Shown in pieces: positions 11,341 to 23,689 of a DNA stretch of 64,000 bases (its first letter is position 1; each line of letters begins with the position of its first letter). The DNA lies in assembly GCA_949752745.1 (NCBI GenBank), contig OX457027.1, positions 89,859,720-89,923,719 of the forward strand, read 5' to 3'. The translations under genes and the position numbers were made by a program. The DNA comes from Protula sp. h YS-2021 (taxonomy: Eukaryota > Annelida > Polychaeta > Sabellida > Serpulidae). The notes under the pieces were generated by a model. The model searched no databases and was not told the origin of the DNA. It saw only the letters and a program-made list of their open reading frames with translations.

Positions 11341-11880
11341 CTAAGTTGAATAAACATACGCATTGGTCCGAAATACGGAACGCGCATCGACGCAAGTTTG
11401 GTAAACATGCGCACTGGTTTAAAATCGAACCGCGCATCGACGCAAGTTAAATAAATGTGCTCACTGATCACAAATGCAAACCGCGCGTCAATGCAAGTTA
11501 AATAAACATGCGTAGTGGTCCGGAATAATAACCGCTTATCAACACAAATTAAATAAACTTGCGCAGTGGTCCGAAATGTGAACCGCTTATCAAAGCAAGT
11601 TAAATAAACATGCGCGCTGGTCTAAAATAAGAAACGCTGATCAACGCAAGGTAAATAAACATGCGGAGTTGTCCGAAATGTGAACAGCTTATCAACGCAA
11701 GCGAAATAAATATGCGCACTTGTCGCACATCAACGCAAGCTAAATAAAGATGCGCACTGGTCCGAAATGCGAACAGAGCATAACAGCAAGCTAAATAAAC
11801 ATGCGTATTTTTCCGAAATGCGAACCGCACATCAATGCAAATTTTATAAACATGCGCACTTGTCGGAAATGCAAAACCCC
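11341..11880. repeat. ~60-bp minisatellite (AAATAAACATGCGCACTGGT)
   Basis: About nine diverged units of AAATAAACATGCGCACTGGT followed by CCGAAATGCGAACCGCGCAT and CAACGCAAGTT. The minus-strand frame crossing it is repeat-driven. Confidence 0.8.
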
Positions 11881-12659
11881 GCAAAATAATACATACCAAA
11901 ACATTAAAACTTAAGTAATTGTGTTTTAGACGCAGCGTTTTCTTCTTTTCAAAAGGCACATGTGTTTGGTCGTTTTTGGTCGTTTCTGCTGCTTGAGCTA
12001 ATTGTGTATGTCCGACAGTACATGTCAACAGTACACGTGTGTAGATACATTTTCGATACGTTGTTCGAAGTTATTTTTCTGGGAAACAAATCTTTGTATG
12101 TATTTATCGGTCTATGTTCGGGTCCGTTGCTAAATTAATTATTTAGATAGCTCATTGCCATCTTGTCTTTTGAAGCCCAGTTTTTCAGGGAAATTCCCTT
12201 GTTCATGCATGCTGGATTTGGTCGTCGCTTTTCGTAAGCTGGGGCTTTGTCCTTGGACAAACTTGTACAATGTGATTACCACTTTTGGCAACCAGACAAG
12301 CTTATTCGTAGATTCACTAGATCTCGGCAGGTCACAATGTCCCTGGACATTCTTGTTGCTTAGTCTAAACCATTTTTGGCGATTTTATTGCCAATTTGAG
12401 CAAAATACGTAAAAACCTATCTAGTCCCTCATTTTTCATCGGAAGATTCCGAAAATTTTTATGAAGAAACTAGACAAAGGGGTAAAAAAGCACTTTTTTC
12501 GATGTTTGAATTTGCACTTATTTTTGAATCTGCTGAGCTTCAAAGTTTGCAACTTCTAAAACTTTGCAAATTTCCATTTTTTTTTCAAAAAAGCAAAGTT
12601 CCTATTTGCACAGGGGCACATGCAAGTACTTCTGGTTGGGCTTGAATGATTTCAGTAAT
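11881..12659. other. intergenic, no gene seen
   Basis: AT-rich single-copy-looking sequence. Short frames only, without codon or splice support. Confidence 0.4.
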
Positions 12660-13300
12660 TTTGTTGTCAGGTTTTGATATTTTTTCGGGTGGATGATAAT
12701 AGGGAACATTGGGGATAATGCAAGAAAGTTGTAATTTCGCTTTAAAAGTGCCGTAATCCATTCTATGCAGTAATCAATTCAATATCCGTAAATATGATAA
12801 ATGTGATATTTTTCGGGTGGGCGATAATACGGAACATTGCGCGATAATGCACAAAAGTTGTACCGTAATAAGGATAATAAGGAACATAGTGCAAAACATT
12901 TCTTTTGTTAATGTAGCCGTTTTAAATATCAGTTATGGTGTCTCCGCTCATTTTTAAGTGGACGATAATGCAAGAAAGTGCAAAACATTTCTTTTGCTAA
13001 TTTAACCGTTTTAAATATTAGCTATGGATATCTTTGATGATTTGTAATTGGGCGATAATGCAAGAAAGTTGTAATTTCTGCTATAAAAGGGCAGGAATAA
13101 TTCTGTGACCCGAAAATATGAGAAATATATTTTTCTTGTGGGCGATAATAGGGAAAATAGTGCAAAATATTCCTTTTGGTAATGTAACCGCTTTGAATAT
13201 TAGTTATTGGTGTCTCCGGTCATTCTTAAGTGGGCGATAATGCAAGAAAGTTGTAATTTGTGCAGAAATCAATTATATTTTTCGGGTGGGCGATAAGATG
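12660..13300. repeat. tandem repeat (GGGCGATAATGCAAGAAAGT)
   Basis: Four diverged units of roughly 120-190 bp share TTTTTCGGGTGGGCGATAAT, GGGAACAT, GATAATGCAAGAAAGTTGTA and AATGTAACCGTTTTAAATAT. Non-coding. Confidence 0.65.
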
Positions 13301-13414
13301 GCATCATCTATTAATGCTGAATACTGGCCACCACAGAATTTCAAAGGTCGAGGAAACACTGCCAATGTCAAAGATCAAAACCTCTCAAACTCTTAACACC
13401 AATTGCACATGTTA

Positions 13415-13995
13415 CCGTGCGTTTACGTGGAGCTTAACTAGAACCAGAACCGATGACATGCACAGTGGCAGTTCTGGTTCTAGTTATGTCCTCCAGATAA
13501 ATGGGTGGTTCTGAATCTAGTTATGCCGAAAACTTGAAGTACAAATCAATTGTAAACAAAGACGAATACACAAATATCATTTAAAATACGTAAATAATTA
13601 CTAATACTGAGTTGAAATTACTCTGATATAAAGCATTTTACTCATTGATTAGTAAAATATATATCTTTGAAGACTTTCAATCAAAACAGCAGTCGGAACA
13701 TTGATACTTCTGCCAAATATAAAACCACATTCTTTGAGGGTTTCCTGTCTTTTTGTTCAATTTATCATATTTTACAATACACCTTGTCATATATTACCAC
13801 TTTTTATGAGAAAGTTAGTGACTTCAAATTTTAAAATGCTGTTAATAGTCTATTCAAAAAGGTCAAGGGCGTACCCGAAGTGTAGCTCGGGTACGATTTT
13901 CTTCACGAGAACCGGTTACAGTTGGCCAGATAAACGGCAGTTCTAGACCCAGTTATGCGGTTCTGGAACCAGTTATTGCCCACGTAAACGCACGG
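13415..13995. mobile_element. 581-bp MITE-like element with CCGTGCGTTTACGTGG ends
   Basis: CCGTGCGTTTACGTGG at the left edge is the exact inverted complement of CCACGTAAACGCACGG at the right edge. Inside each end are repeats of a TTCTGGTTCTAGTTATG-like motif (three on the left, two on the right). No convincing target duplication could be read. No transposase. Confidence 0.65.
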
Positions 13996-14269
13996 ATAGT
14001 TAGTGTACCAAATGTTGTGATGTTACTGTAAATAATGGTGAGTACTATCCCGGACAAACCTTCAAAGGAACAAATGACTGAGACACGATCTCTTCAACAG
14101 CCTCTTTTTCAGTTTTCCCACGTCAGTTAGAATTAATTAGGGTCAACAAGTTTTTGACGAAACTCCCACTTTGAAGTTTCCCATGGCATCTGGACTACGC
14201 CTCTCAGCGTAGACTACACAGGGTCTGGATATTCCTCACCCGATCAATTATGATTTTAAATTAAGCGCT

Positions 14270-14640
14270 GGCCCAGTACCACCTTGGATAGGGTGTTGCA
14301 AAATCTGTATCCACGTTTAAGTAATTGTTTCCAACTATAGGCTCGAAATAAGTGCACATAAGAAAAGACGTTATTTAAATTTTGGAGTTCCACTTCTGTT
14401 TGATTTTAAAAACAAATGGGAGAAAAATTCCTGTTTTTACATATATATTTTTATTTGACAAATATCGTACCGTGTTCTGGATAGGATGTTCCAAAATAGT
14501 ATCCATATTTTAATACTTACTTGAAAGAAGGCCCAAGATAAGTAACAAAAGAAAGGACTTTATTTAAATTTTTACATTTGACTTCTGTTTGAATTAAATA
14601 ACAAATTGGAGTAAAATTCCTGTGTCTGCATTTTCCTCAT
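14270..14640. repeat. two diverged ~190-bp tandem copies
   Basis: Two consecutive copies share GGATAGGGTGTTGCAAAAT, CGTTATTTAAATTTT, ACTTCTGTTTGA and GGAGAAAAATTCCTGT. Non-coding. Confidence 0.55.
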
Positions 14641-14847
14641 TTATTACAAATATTCAGACATTTCCATAATTTCAGCATAATTTATTATAAAAACATTCAA
14701 CCAGATCAGACTATCGTGCCATTTTCAGAGACACAAGATTGTATCCTCAACTAGGCCACTGTCACATGACAGTCTTATCACGCTTCTGTGAGAGGCAGAA
14801 CTATAAACTAGGCCTGCAAAATCTGTTAAGGGAGACAATGAAAACCT

Positions 14848-14925
14848 TGACCTACAGCGGGGCTTGAAGTCACGGCCTCTTGCTTCTCAGGCGAATGTTC
14901 CAACCACTGGACTTCTACAGCACCC
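14848..14925 (-). mobile_element. tRNA-derived SINE head (degenerate)
   Basis: On the minus strand the sequence reads like a tRNA body. AGTGGTTGGAACATTCGCCT resembles a pol III A box and GACTTCAAGCCCCGC a B box, about 35 bp apart. The acceptor stem does not pair well, so this is a SINE fragment and not a tRNA gene. Confidence 0.45.
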
Positions 14926-15139
14926 ACACCTTGCAAAGAAGCGTCAAGTAGGAGCTTTTTGTAATTTGTCTGCAATTTGACCGTTTTCATTTCATTTTGA
15001 CTTTTCTGGGCAATTCGCCAAAAATTGGCGGAAATATTGACCCTACAAGTAAACCTGAAACGAGAAACGCAGAGGGCATCCTCAGAAGCCCGCTCGAAAT
15101 TGTTCTTTCTGCAACAATTGAAAAGATCTGGCGTGCCCT

Positions 15140-15660
15140 CAGATGGTGTTCCATAAGAGTGTTATTATCCCTCAGTTGAAATATGCATGTCCCGCATGAG
15201 CCACATCCATTACCAAAGATCAGATCGATAGCATGGAGCGAATTTAGAAAAGGGCACTGAGAATTTCATATCCAAATTTGGACTATGCAGAAGCTCTAGT
15301 CTGTATAAAATCCAAAATTTTGCAAGAGCGCCGAATGGATATTTGGATAAGTTTTGTAAGGGCATCCAAAGTGAAAATAATATTTTACACGACTTATTTC
15401 CAAACAAAACAACAATTCATACAATATTAGAAAGCAAAGGAATTTTCCTTTGCCAAAATGCAGAAGAGATCGATACAAAGAATCATTTATTGCGTTCTGT
15501 CATTTTAATTTCCAGTGAAACACTTAAATTAGTCATTGATATACATTACATAACGATTTTTAATGTACGCATGTATGCATGTTTTTATTTATTGTAGTAA
15601 TTCAACCGCGTATTTGCAGATTGCAATGCAAGTAAATCATATCTTATCTTATCTTATCTA
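15140..15660 (+). pseudogene. non-LTR retrotransposon reverse transcriptase tail (CR1/Jockey-like), degenerate
   Basis: Reading + strand from about 15143 gives the typical C-terminal RT pattern: VIIPQLKYACPA, then TKDQIDSMERI, KRALRISYP, then YAEALVCIKSKILQERRMDI. Two in-frame stops fall where the family has Trp (TGA) and Gln (TAG). The coding signal changes frame near 15350 (IL-HDLFPN). A TATCT-type 5-bp tail repeats at 15638-15659, as expected for a 3' end. It is a 5'-truncated, dead insertion; clade is an inference. Confidence 0.75.
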
Positions 15661-15903
15661 AACAGACGATATGCAGATCTGGAACTTCAGTTTTTCCTGT
15701 GAAAATAGAGATACACAATTTATATTTATACCGCAAACTAAAATCACATACTATTACAATAATAGTTTTTTAATGTTCTTCCACCAACTGTGTCAGTTAC
15801 TATATTGCGATTTATCAAGGCAGTGTTTTGCTAAGTAAAGTCTTGTTGTTGGTCAACCAGGAAGTAAACAATTGTGGCGGGATATCTGGTATCAGTGCTT
15901 TTT
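15661..15903. other. short intergenic / 3' flank of HSPA12-like gene
   Basis: AT-rich sequence between the retrotransposon tail and the HSPA12-like stop codon. Probably includes that gene's 3' UTR. No other signal seen. Confidence 0.4.
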
Positions 15904-18900
15904 TCATTTGGACAAAAAATCGATGACAGTACGAGCGCGCTTATTTGTTGTTAAGTCGACGGCCTCAACTTGTATTTCTGTGTTTCCAAAATGCAGACGC
16001 AGCTCAACTTTTTTGCCTCGTCCGATTTCCAAATCACGTATCGCTATCTCACCAAGTTTATCTAGGCAGGGATCATCCGGGTATGTTATCTCTTCAGATA
16101 ATTCGGCTTCTGTTGAATAAAGTCTAAACCCAACTTCAGTTTGAGCATCCAGTAAAGGGAAATGGTACTTACTTGTGCTTCCAACTGATATTTCTGTACC
16201 CTTTTTCACTAATATTTTGAGTGTTGTACACCTGTAATTACCGTCAATAGAAAGACATCGGCGCCGTCTATCGTGCTTTGTAGCATCGAACAAGGTATCT
16301 ACCTCACATGCATAAGTCTTTTTTGCAATTCTTGCTGCGATTTCATCCGGTGCGTGACCGTACAGTACTGCTCCTTTCAAAACAGCAACTTCCGCCTCTG
16401 CAGGTTTTAAGACCTTTATACCGTTGCTGAATGTTTCTCTCACTGTTTGATGTAGTACCTGGCACTCGCTAAAACCTCCAACCATCAGAATGTACTGCAA
16501 TCCTTGCAACCTTGGATCCCGGAGTAAATTCCGTACATGTTGAATGATCATATTTATCACCGGCTCAAAAAGCAATTTGGCAGCATTATATTTGATGATA
16601 ATTGTTCCTTGCTTAAAGCCGATACCCTCTTTGGCGGCTGCTTTTAGGACTTTATCTATTGGTTCCCCTTTGTTTATCGAAGCGTACAGGCCCGCCATTG
16701 AATATGGAATCGAAAGTGTAATTTTAGCGTCTTCGTCATTTGAGAAAGACTTCTTAACTCGTTCAAAATTGGTAAGAAAATGCAGCCATTCTTGTGGGCA
16801 CTGTTTGCGGAAAATATTCAAAAAATTCTTCCCCAAAACTGATTCAATGAAGTTAACAAAATTACGGTCAACTTGAGTGCCTCCCCAGGAACCACCGGAA
16901 GCGTGCAGGAGCTCTTTCACTTTCTTGCCGGCCTCTGTCACGTGGACTGTGATATCCACTGTGCCCCCTGAATAATCAAAACATCATATGCTTAGCTGAT
17001 TTGGATTATCTTTGTAAAACATAGAAAATAGCAAATCAAGTTTCCAAACATTTAAAATTGACCCCAAAGTGGACATGACCAATGCGTTAAATATCCGAAA
17101 AGGGAAATGAAAAATAAGCTTATAACCTCCATATTGGAATGACAAACGTGATTATTACCATGTGTTGCAATGTAGGGATAACATAAAAATGCATATTCGT
17201 TGAAAGTTTGTTTGTTTCATCTGTTTTTACCTTTAACGTATAAAAAGGATCAATATACCACAGGTAACTACACGGATGCAATGCTATTGGTCACAGAAAA
17301 GCTTATCCCACAAACTAGATGACATCTAAGCTGTCAAACTTAAAAATATATTTTGAGCCTTTTAAAGATTGTTTCAAGCTTGGGTAAACTTCTTTAAGAT
17401 CAATGCGAGATTACACTCGATAGTTGCTTATCCATAGATCTCATGTTAATAGCTTCAAGTCCATAAAATCTAAAAAAGGTCCATTAAGATCATATTGAAT
17501 GCATTCTTGCAAAGTCTTGCAGGCTTAATAGTACCAACACAAATACTAATAATTTACTAGCGTATTTTCCTTTTTGATAATATTTTTTATCCATTTACAT
17601 ATATAAGATTATGCCAGCGGATTTACTTATTATGAAATATGGTCTGTGGCTTAGTTTTGCTAGAAACTGCGGCCGTTTAAGTGGAATAATTCGAAGTCCA
17701 GTGGTGGTACAAGGGTTCCCCCCTCCCTTGAGTCGTATCAAAATAAGAAAGCCTTTTTTAAAATTAAGCAGAATTGTGCAGAGGTATGGGTATCAATCCA
17801 TAAACTTATGATAGTTTAGGAATTGATACCATTCAGAACCGCATACAAGAAGTATCTTTGTTTCTAATGGTCCGGAATATCCTTTGTATTAGTTTTTAAC
17901 CATACGAATATTTCTTAAACATACTGCGTACACATAAACGACTTTTGTATTTGCGCTTATTCTCTTGATCGATTATAAATTCATAATAAGATCGAAGCAA
18001 TTAATTCTTTAACTTTAGTTTATTTTGTCCGATAGGCTATACATTTCGACAAACTGATTGGCAATGAACGGAATATTTCTTTTTGTAAAGTATAAGCCAC
18101 AAAATTGATTGGAGTATGCGTATACAACCACCAGCATTTTCAACACATTTTACATATACTATGTATCAGCTTTGCTGTTACCAACCTCCGCAGTCGAGTA
18201 CAAGATACTTTGTTCCGACAGGAAAACTAACGTCATTATTATCGGCGTATCGTGCGATGTTCAGTCGCCTACAGCACAACGATGCTGCTTCAGGCTCTAA
18301 GGCTATAACTAGTTTCGTGGAGTCTAATTCCGTTATGTAATCAGCCTATTTGAAAATAAACAATACGACAGTAAAAAGCGAAAGAAAAGTAAATGTACCA
18401 GACATTAGATGAACAACAGAAATTTAAAGGGTTGTCTTTATACGGATATTACATTCTAAGATCTATCGAATACTACACATTTAATGCAGGCATGCCATAT
18501 CAATACGATGGCTAATTAGACTTTTCTATATTCTATATCATACACCTAATTATAAAGTACATGTCAGTTGGTTTACCTTGTAAGCAGCTTTACGCATGAA
18601 CTGTTTGGATTCCTCGCTCCATATTGCCGGCACAGTGATAACCCAGCGTACAAGAGAGCGTAAAGGCTCACTTTTTAAAAATATACAAGCAAACACATTA
18701 TAAACTGACGTATATCAGATTTTCTTACTGTAATTATACACTGGACATTATTATAGGGAGAGATCATCAACTGGCCTTTTTTTCAGCGGTTGGAGAACTG
18801 ACGAGAGGCCGATTAGTGAGCTCCAGCCTGACAATTACTGAGTTGCGAGGACAACATGTCACAACAGGTAATCACATTATATACATAACCATATAACTAT

Positions 18901-20078
18901 GTTTGCCTTTTAGTTTCCGATCTGATTGCTTGTAGAAGGTGATCCTTGAGATATGAGAGTGCGTGCACAAAGATGTCCATTGCTGGCATGATTGTCCCAT
19001 CAACCGCTGCTATTGTTGCACTCAGTTTGAGTTTCTGTTAAAGCAGAAAACTTATGAAATTGATATTCCGTGTAAAAGAGAATAAATATAACAGACATAT
19101 TTTTTAAAACAGACTTAAACTTATTTGTATATATTAATACATTGGAAGATTTTTTACTTTAGAATGGACTCTCAGGCAATGTGCTTTAAGAAAGAAACCT
19201 GCCAATCCAAAGAATAAAATTTCTTTATCACGAAAACATTGTAAGAAACAAATTGTTGAAATATGAGAACCAAAAATAGCTGGATCAACTGATTGTTGTT
19301 TCATTGACATAATGTCTTTGCTACAAAACAGACGCAGACAAAAATGCATAGACCATGTTAATCTTGTGTCTCACTTCTCTGTTGTGCAGCATCATTTTGA
19401 AATGGCGGAAGAGCAGCATGTCTGGTTCGCCGTCCTCGTCTTCATCCAGAGCTTCGCTGTATTTTCTCTCAGCATCATGGCCGAATGCCAGAAAGTCCCC
19501 AGATTTAGTTGTTAGGACTGACGTCGGTGTCTTGTTTGACTGAAAAGATGTGCTAACACATGGTTGTTTGTCTATATTAGGTCTATTGTACAGGCAATTT
19601 AGCATACGAAATGAATTTCAGTATAGTATTTAGTTAAATTTTCATGATCTACGGTTGGCATTAAGTAAATTTCTTTGAGACAAAATAAAACAATCAAATA
19701 TCCAATAGTTTAAACGGATACAGGCACAAACTTTCAACTGGTTCATTATTGGTGCACAACTTATTTATACTCCAGCAAGGGCATACAGGTAAAATTGCGT
19801 TGTTCATTAAAACAATTTAGAATTTAACTTGAACACGAATTTTAACACCATTTACTAGATCATAGCAAATGTAAAATATTTTTTTCCACGTTTTCACAGT
19901 ATAAAACACCAGCACAGACCTGGAAACCAAGAGAAGCTCCCCAGTTGTTGTTAGTTCTGATTTGTTCTGGCAGCTCAGGGTTATCTTTGGTTGAAGCAAA
20001 AGAGAAAGCGTAGCCACTGAAGGTTGTTCCAAAATCGATGGCAGCAACCATAACAAAATCTTCTCTCCCTGATGCCAT
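15904..20078 (-). CDS. HSPA12: Heat shock 70 kDa protein 12-like (HSPA12A/B family), six exons
   Basis: Atypical Hsp70-family ATPase; the HSPA12 group is expanded in several marine invertebrates (family knowledge). Exons on the minus strand: 20078-19920, 19539-19375, 19034-18907, 18670-18577, 18345-18186, 16967-15904. They join in phase to 589 residues plus stop, normal for the family. Seen motifs: first phosphate loop [14 protein letters not shown] (residues 12-25), [20 protein letters not shown] (exon 4), ALEPEAAS (exon 5), second phosphate loop DCGGGTVDIT (233-242) split across the last intron, [11 protein letters not shown] (259-269) and adenosine-site MVGGFSE (397-403). Four introns are GT-AG; the third is a GC-AG intron (donor AAAAG|GCAAAC at 18907), needed for phase. 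The start ATG directly follows a TTTTTTAG, so a non-coding 5' exon upstream is possible. No disabling change seen. Confidence 0.9.
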
Positions 20079-20501
20079 GCTAAAAAAAGTTACTTCAAAC
20101 TATGCATAGCTATACAAAATATTACGACAGTCCAAAGAAGTCAAATTAAATCAACTATGCAACAGCTTAGGTACAACTATTAAGTAAAATGATGAAGCAT
20201 GTAAGTTTATATGTATTCATAAAATACAATGGAACCATTTTATCTATACATATCGATTATCTATACATATCGAATTTTCGTATTTTGTCCAATTAGCTTT
20301 TATTTCTATCAGTCTTTGAACTGGTCAAGCCCAGAAATTTCAAAACTAAAATGCATCTATATAGACGGATCTATATTCGGCCACATAAAGCTTAAAGGAA
20401 CTTTATGAAAAATACCTCAAGGGAAAACATTAGTCAGTAAATTGCATTGTAATTTAGTTTTTACGGTGTTTAACTTTTAGTAGTAGATTTGTTCACCAGT
20501 A

Positions 20502-20590
20502 AATGTCGAGTGGCCTAAATGTCAAGTGGTCTAAATGACAAGTGGCCTAAATGACAAGTAGTCTAAATTTTCAGTGGCCCAAATGACAAA
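20502..20590 (+). repeat. 17-bp tandem repeat (AGTGGCCTAAATGACA)
   Basis: Five to six units of CAAGTGGCCTAAATGA with minor changes, upstream of the HSPA12-like gene. Surrounding sequence (20079-21239) shows no further gene. Confidence 0.75.
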
Positions 20591-21239
20591 CGCGTTGAAA
20601 CCCGTTACTTAAATCAAAATTGGCAGGGTGAAGAAGGACGTAATTTTTTATTTTCAATTTGTAGCATTGTGATGCGGTGTATCTTTGTTCCAGCCTGTCC
20701 GATTTTACCGTCATTTAACAGAATCAGCCAATATTATAACTGTGATATATAGTATTGTGCAGAGACGAATAAGTTGTTTTTCGTAACACTCAGTCTTCAT
20801 GAATGTTGCGCATTCCTAACATATTAGTTTTATTCTTTCCTTTTATTTCCAATCAATTTAATTTGATAATTTGTGTTGTTGCACTATGCACATCATTAAT
20901 TAACACTTGGGATAAAGTTGATGAAGTTTCAAGGAGTTATTCCTTTCCGATAATTGCAAAAGTTGTTTTTTTCCTTTTCGTTTTGTTTATTATTTTGGGT
21001 TTTCTTCGCTCCCAAGCATCTCCCTCGAAACGACTAGTTGTAGGCAAATGAACATTTGCATACACATATTGGATGGCTGCTCTCTGGATCCATGTTAAAT
21101 AATGTTGATATGTGATATCATCATCAGCATCTTATGATGTCATACAGTTTTTAAACCTAAATATATTGAAAACGGTTGCACTTAAAGCTCCGGATTCAAT
21201 GTTATACTCACAATACTGTTTAGCTATTGAACCTGATTT

Positions 21240-22530
21240 GCTGTTGAGCAGGGTTCGCAATAGGATTTGTGTTCGAGATAGAATTTGAAAATCTGCGTCC
21301 GGGGGACGCATGCCATCTCAGATTTTGCGTCCTGTCTGAAAATTTCGGATCCCTTCCATAATAATAAAAAATCAGAAAAAGACAGCCAATAACTCGGTGG
21401 AAATTTATTGTGAAAATTAACAATGTTGAATTTGCATTAACAGCTATGTCAGAATTTGAACATGAGGTGTCTGATATTGAAATAACAGACTAGACAAAGC
21501 AGCTATGTAACTCCGAGAAATCAACTCAGCCAAATTACCTGCTGTATCATCTGTGACAAACTATTTTTAAAACTAGAACATTATTTAGAGTGTACTAGTC
21601 TAATGTTCACGATTTAAAAGAAAACTAAATTTCAGTCATTACACCAAGTTTATCCCCTCCATTCTCGCATAGCCAACGAAGTTAGCGTTTACGTCCGTTT
21701 AGTCAAATGTGTCAAATTGTTACCCATCTAAGTCGGTCTAACCGAACCTCACCGAGTCTTGACCTCGATTTAACATGAGTTTTGTTGTGTGTTGAAAAAT
21801 CATGCTCACACGAAGCGTTGTAGGCACCCCAAACTCTGGATAATCTTCAATGCGACACAAGGAAAAATTCACTGTACTTCACCACCCTATTGGTGCGCAT
21901 AAAATGTTTGAACGGTAAAAATCTCTCAACAACGGAATTTCTTTGCTGAGGATTACTCACATCCCTATCTTGTTCACCGTTCTATGACACGTAATGTTCT
22001 ATCAGGGACTGAAACTGGGCTTGAGTGTGTCCCAGAATATCATTTTCGTTTTCGTTGGCGGGTATATTCTGTTGGTTTAAAACTGCATCAAATGCCTTGA
22101 CATATGCTTCTTTTCTTCCAAAAAATGTTGTTTTAGATTTCTAGGATTCTTTCTATAAACGAATTCTTAATTTGGAAAAGACGCACTTTCGTTCACGTCT
22201 TTTACGGTCGTATCTTTGTATTTTCTCTCGTTTTCGCCTAGAGTTATGTTAGGTGCAGTGTAAGTATACTCTTGTCTCATTGCACGCAGTGTTGCCTTAA
22301 CAGTGTTGAGAGCGGTCGCGTCTATTAGGTAGTCTAGTCGTTCTCTCTGAAATGTTTCAGACAGGCGGGAAAATAGTGGCATTAGGTCCAATAATACACA
22401 TGTAATTGCGAAAAACGTGTATTTCTGCATCTCAAGCCATAAATATTTTGCGGTAGTATGGCCTCTTCCCGCGTCCTGGCAAATAGCTACAACTAGAGAT
22501 TCAGTGAGGCAGGATATCCCGTGTAACACA
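21240..22530 (-). pseudogene. hAT-superfamily transposase-like remnant, C-terminal part
   Basis: A 120-codon minus-strand frame (22529-22167) contains FAITCVLLDLMPLFSRLSET and FQRERLDYLI, resembling the mid-region of KIAA1586/ZNF862-type hAT-derived proteins. Further down the same strand, after frame breaks, SRVWGAYNASCEHDFSTHNK and VKSRSRLGEVRLDRL (about 21725-21840) look like the hAT C-terminal dimerisation block. Stops and shifts between the blocks show decay. A GCGTCCGGGGGACGC hairpin-like segment at 21295-21312 lies just outside. Superfamily assignment is from motif resemblance only. Confidence 0.5.
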
Positions 22531-22611
22531 TAATGTCATTGGATGCTGGTAAATTTATTGAAAATGAAAACCCTACATTGCCTAGCAATTTTTGTCAATT
22601 TAAAAAATAAG

Positions 22612-23460
22612 ACGACGTTGCACATCTACAATATACCTATTAACAGTATGCAAAACAAAAAAGCATTAGCATGAACAGTTTTGTAGTTACGGCCTGGATA
22701 AACAGTCACATCTTTGTACATTCGAACTAAATTTTTATCTTTTTTCAAAATACTGTCAGTTTGGCACTTTTTCATCAAATCAAACGAAACTACAACGCTG
22801 CACTCCTTCAAAATACGTACTAACCGCACACAAAACGAAAAAGCATCAGCATGAACAGTTTTGGAGTTATGGTCTGGGCAAAAAGCCATATATGTGTACA
22901 TCCAAACTAAAGTTTTATCCTTTTTCAAAATACTGTCATTTTAACAACTTTTCATCAAATCAAACGAAACTACAACGTTGCATACCTTCAATATACGTAT
23001 TAACAGCATGCAAAACGAAAAAGCATTAACATGAATAGTTTTATGGTTACGGTCAGGACAAAATTTTACATCTTTGAACATTTGAACTAAATTTTTACCT
23101 ACTTTTAAAATACTGTCATTTTGGAAATTTTTCATCAAATCAAACGAAACCACAACGTTGCACACCTCCAATGTACGTATTAACCGCATACAAAACGAAA
23201 AAGCATTAGCATGTTTTAGCATGAAAACTTATTGAGTTACAGCCTGAACAAAATGTGACATCTTTGCACATTCCAACTAAATTTCTATCTATTTTCAAAA
23301 TGCTATCATTTTGACAATTTCTTTTCAAATCGAACAAAATGACGACGTTGCATACCTTCAATATACGATATTAACCACACATAACACGAAAATGCATTAG
23401 CATGAATAGTTTTCGAGTAACAGGCTGGGCAAGAGATAGTATACTAGAGCGGACGGACGG
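22612..23460. repeat. ~210-bp tandem array, four to five units
   Basis: Units share CAACGTTGCATACCTTCAAT, GCAAAACGAAAAAGCATTAG, CATGAATAGTTTTGGAGTTA and TTTTCATCAAATCAAACGAA. The array ends in (GGAC)n with GACGGACAAGCTG at 23450-23480. Because the unit is nearly a multiple of three, it gives repetitive minus-strand frames that are not genes. Confidence 0.8.
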
Positions 23461-23689
23461 ACGGACAGACGGACAAGCTGAAAACTATATCCCTCCGTTA
23501 CACGGGGGATAATCAGTGTGGGCCAGCAATTTTAAATTGTCTGCACTGTCTGGTCAAGAGATAGCCATCCCACTGACACAGGTTGTTTGTCAACCTATAG
23601 CTTGTTAACGATATGAACCTGTTGTCGGTCAACAATTCATATGTAGCCCGTCGATTGCTGAAATAGCTGTAATTAACACTTGACAAGCC

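Noticed and set aside
12155..12412. 85-codon plus-strand frame
   Set aside because: Isolated, no domain or splice context; chance length in this composition.
15872..16120. Plus-strand frames over 15872-16876
   Set aside because: Shadows of the HSPA12-like last exon, which has clear motifs on the minus strand.
22626..23222. Minus-strand frames with repeated VVVSFDLMK
   Set aside because: Products of the ~210-bp array; related peptide blocks only reflect the DNA repeat.
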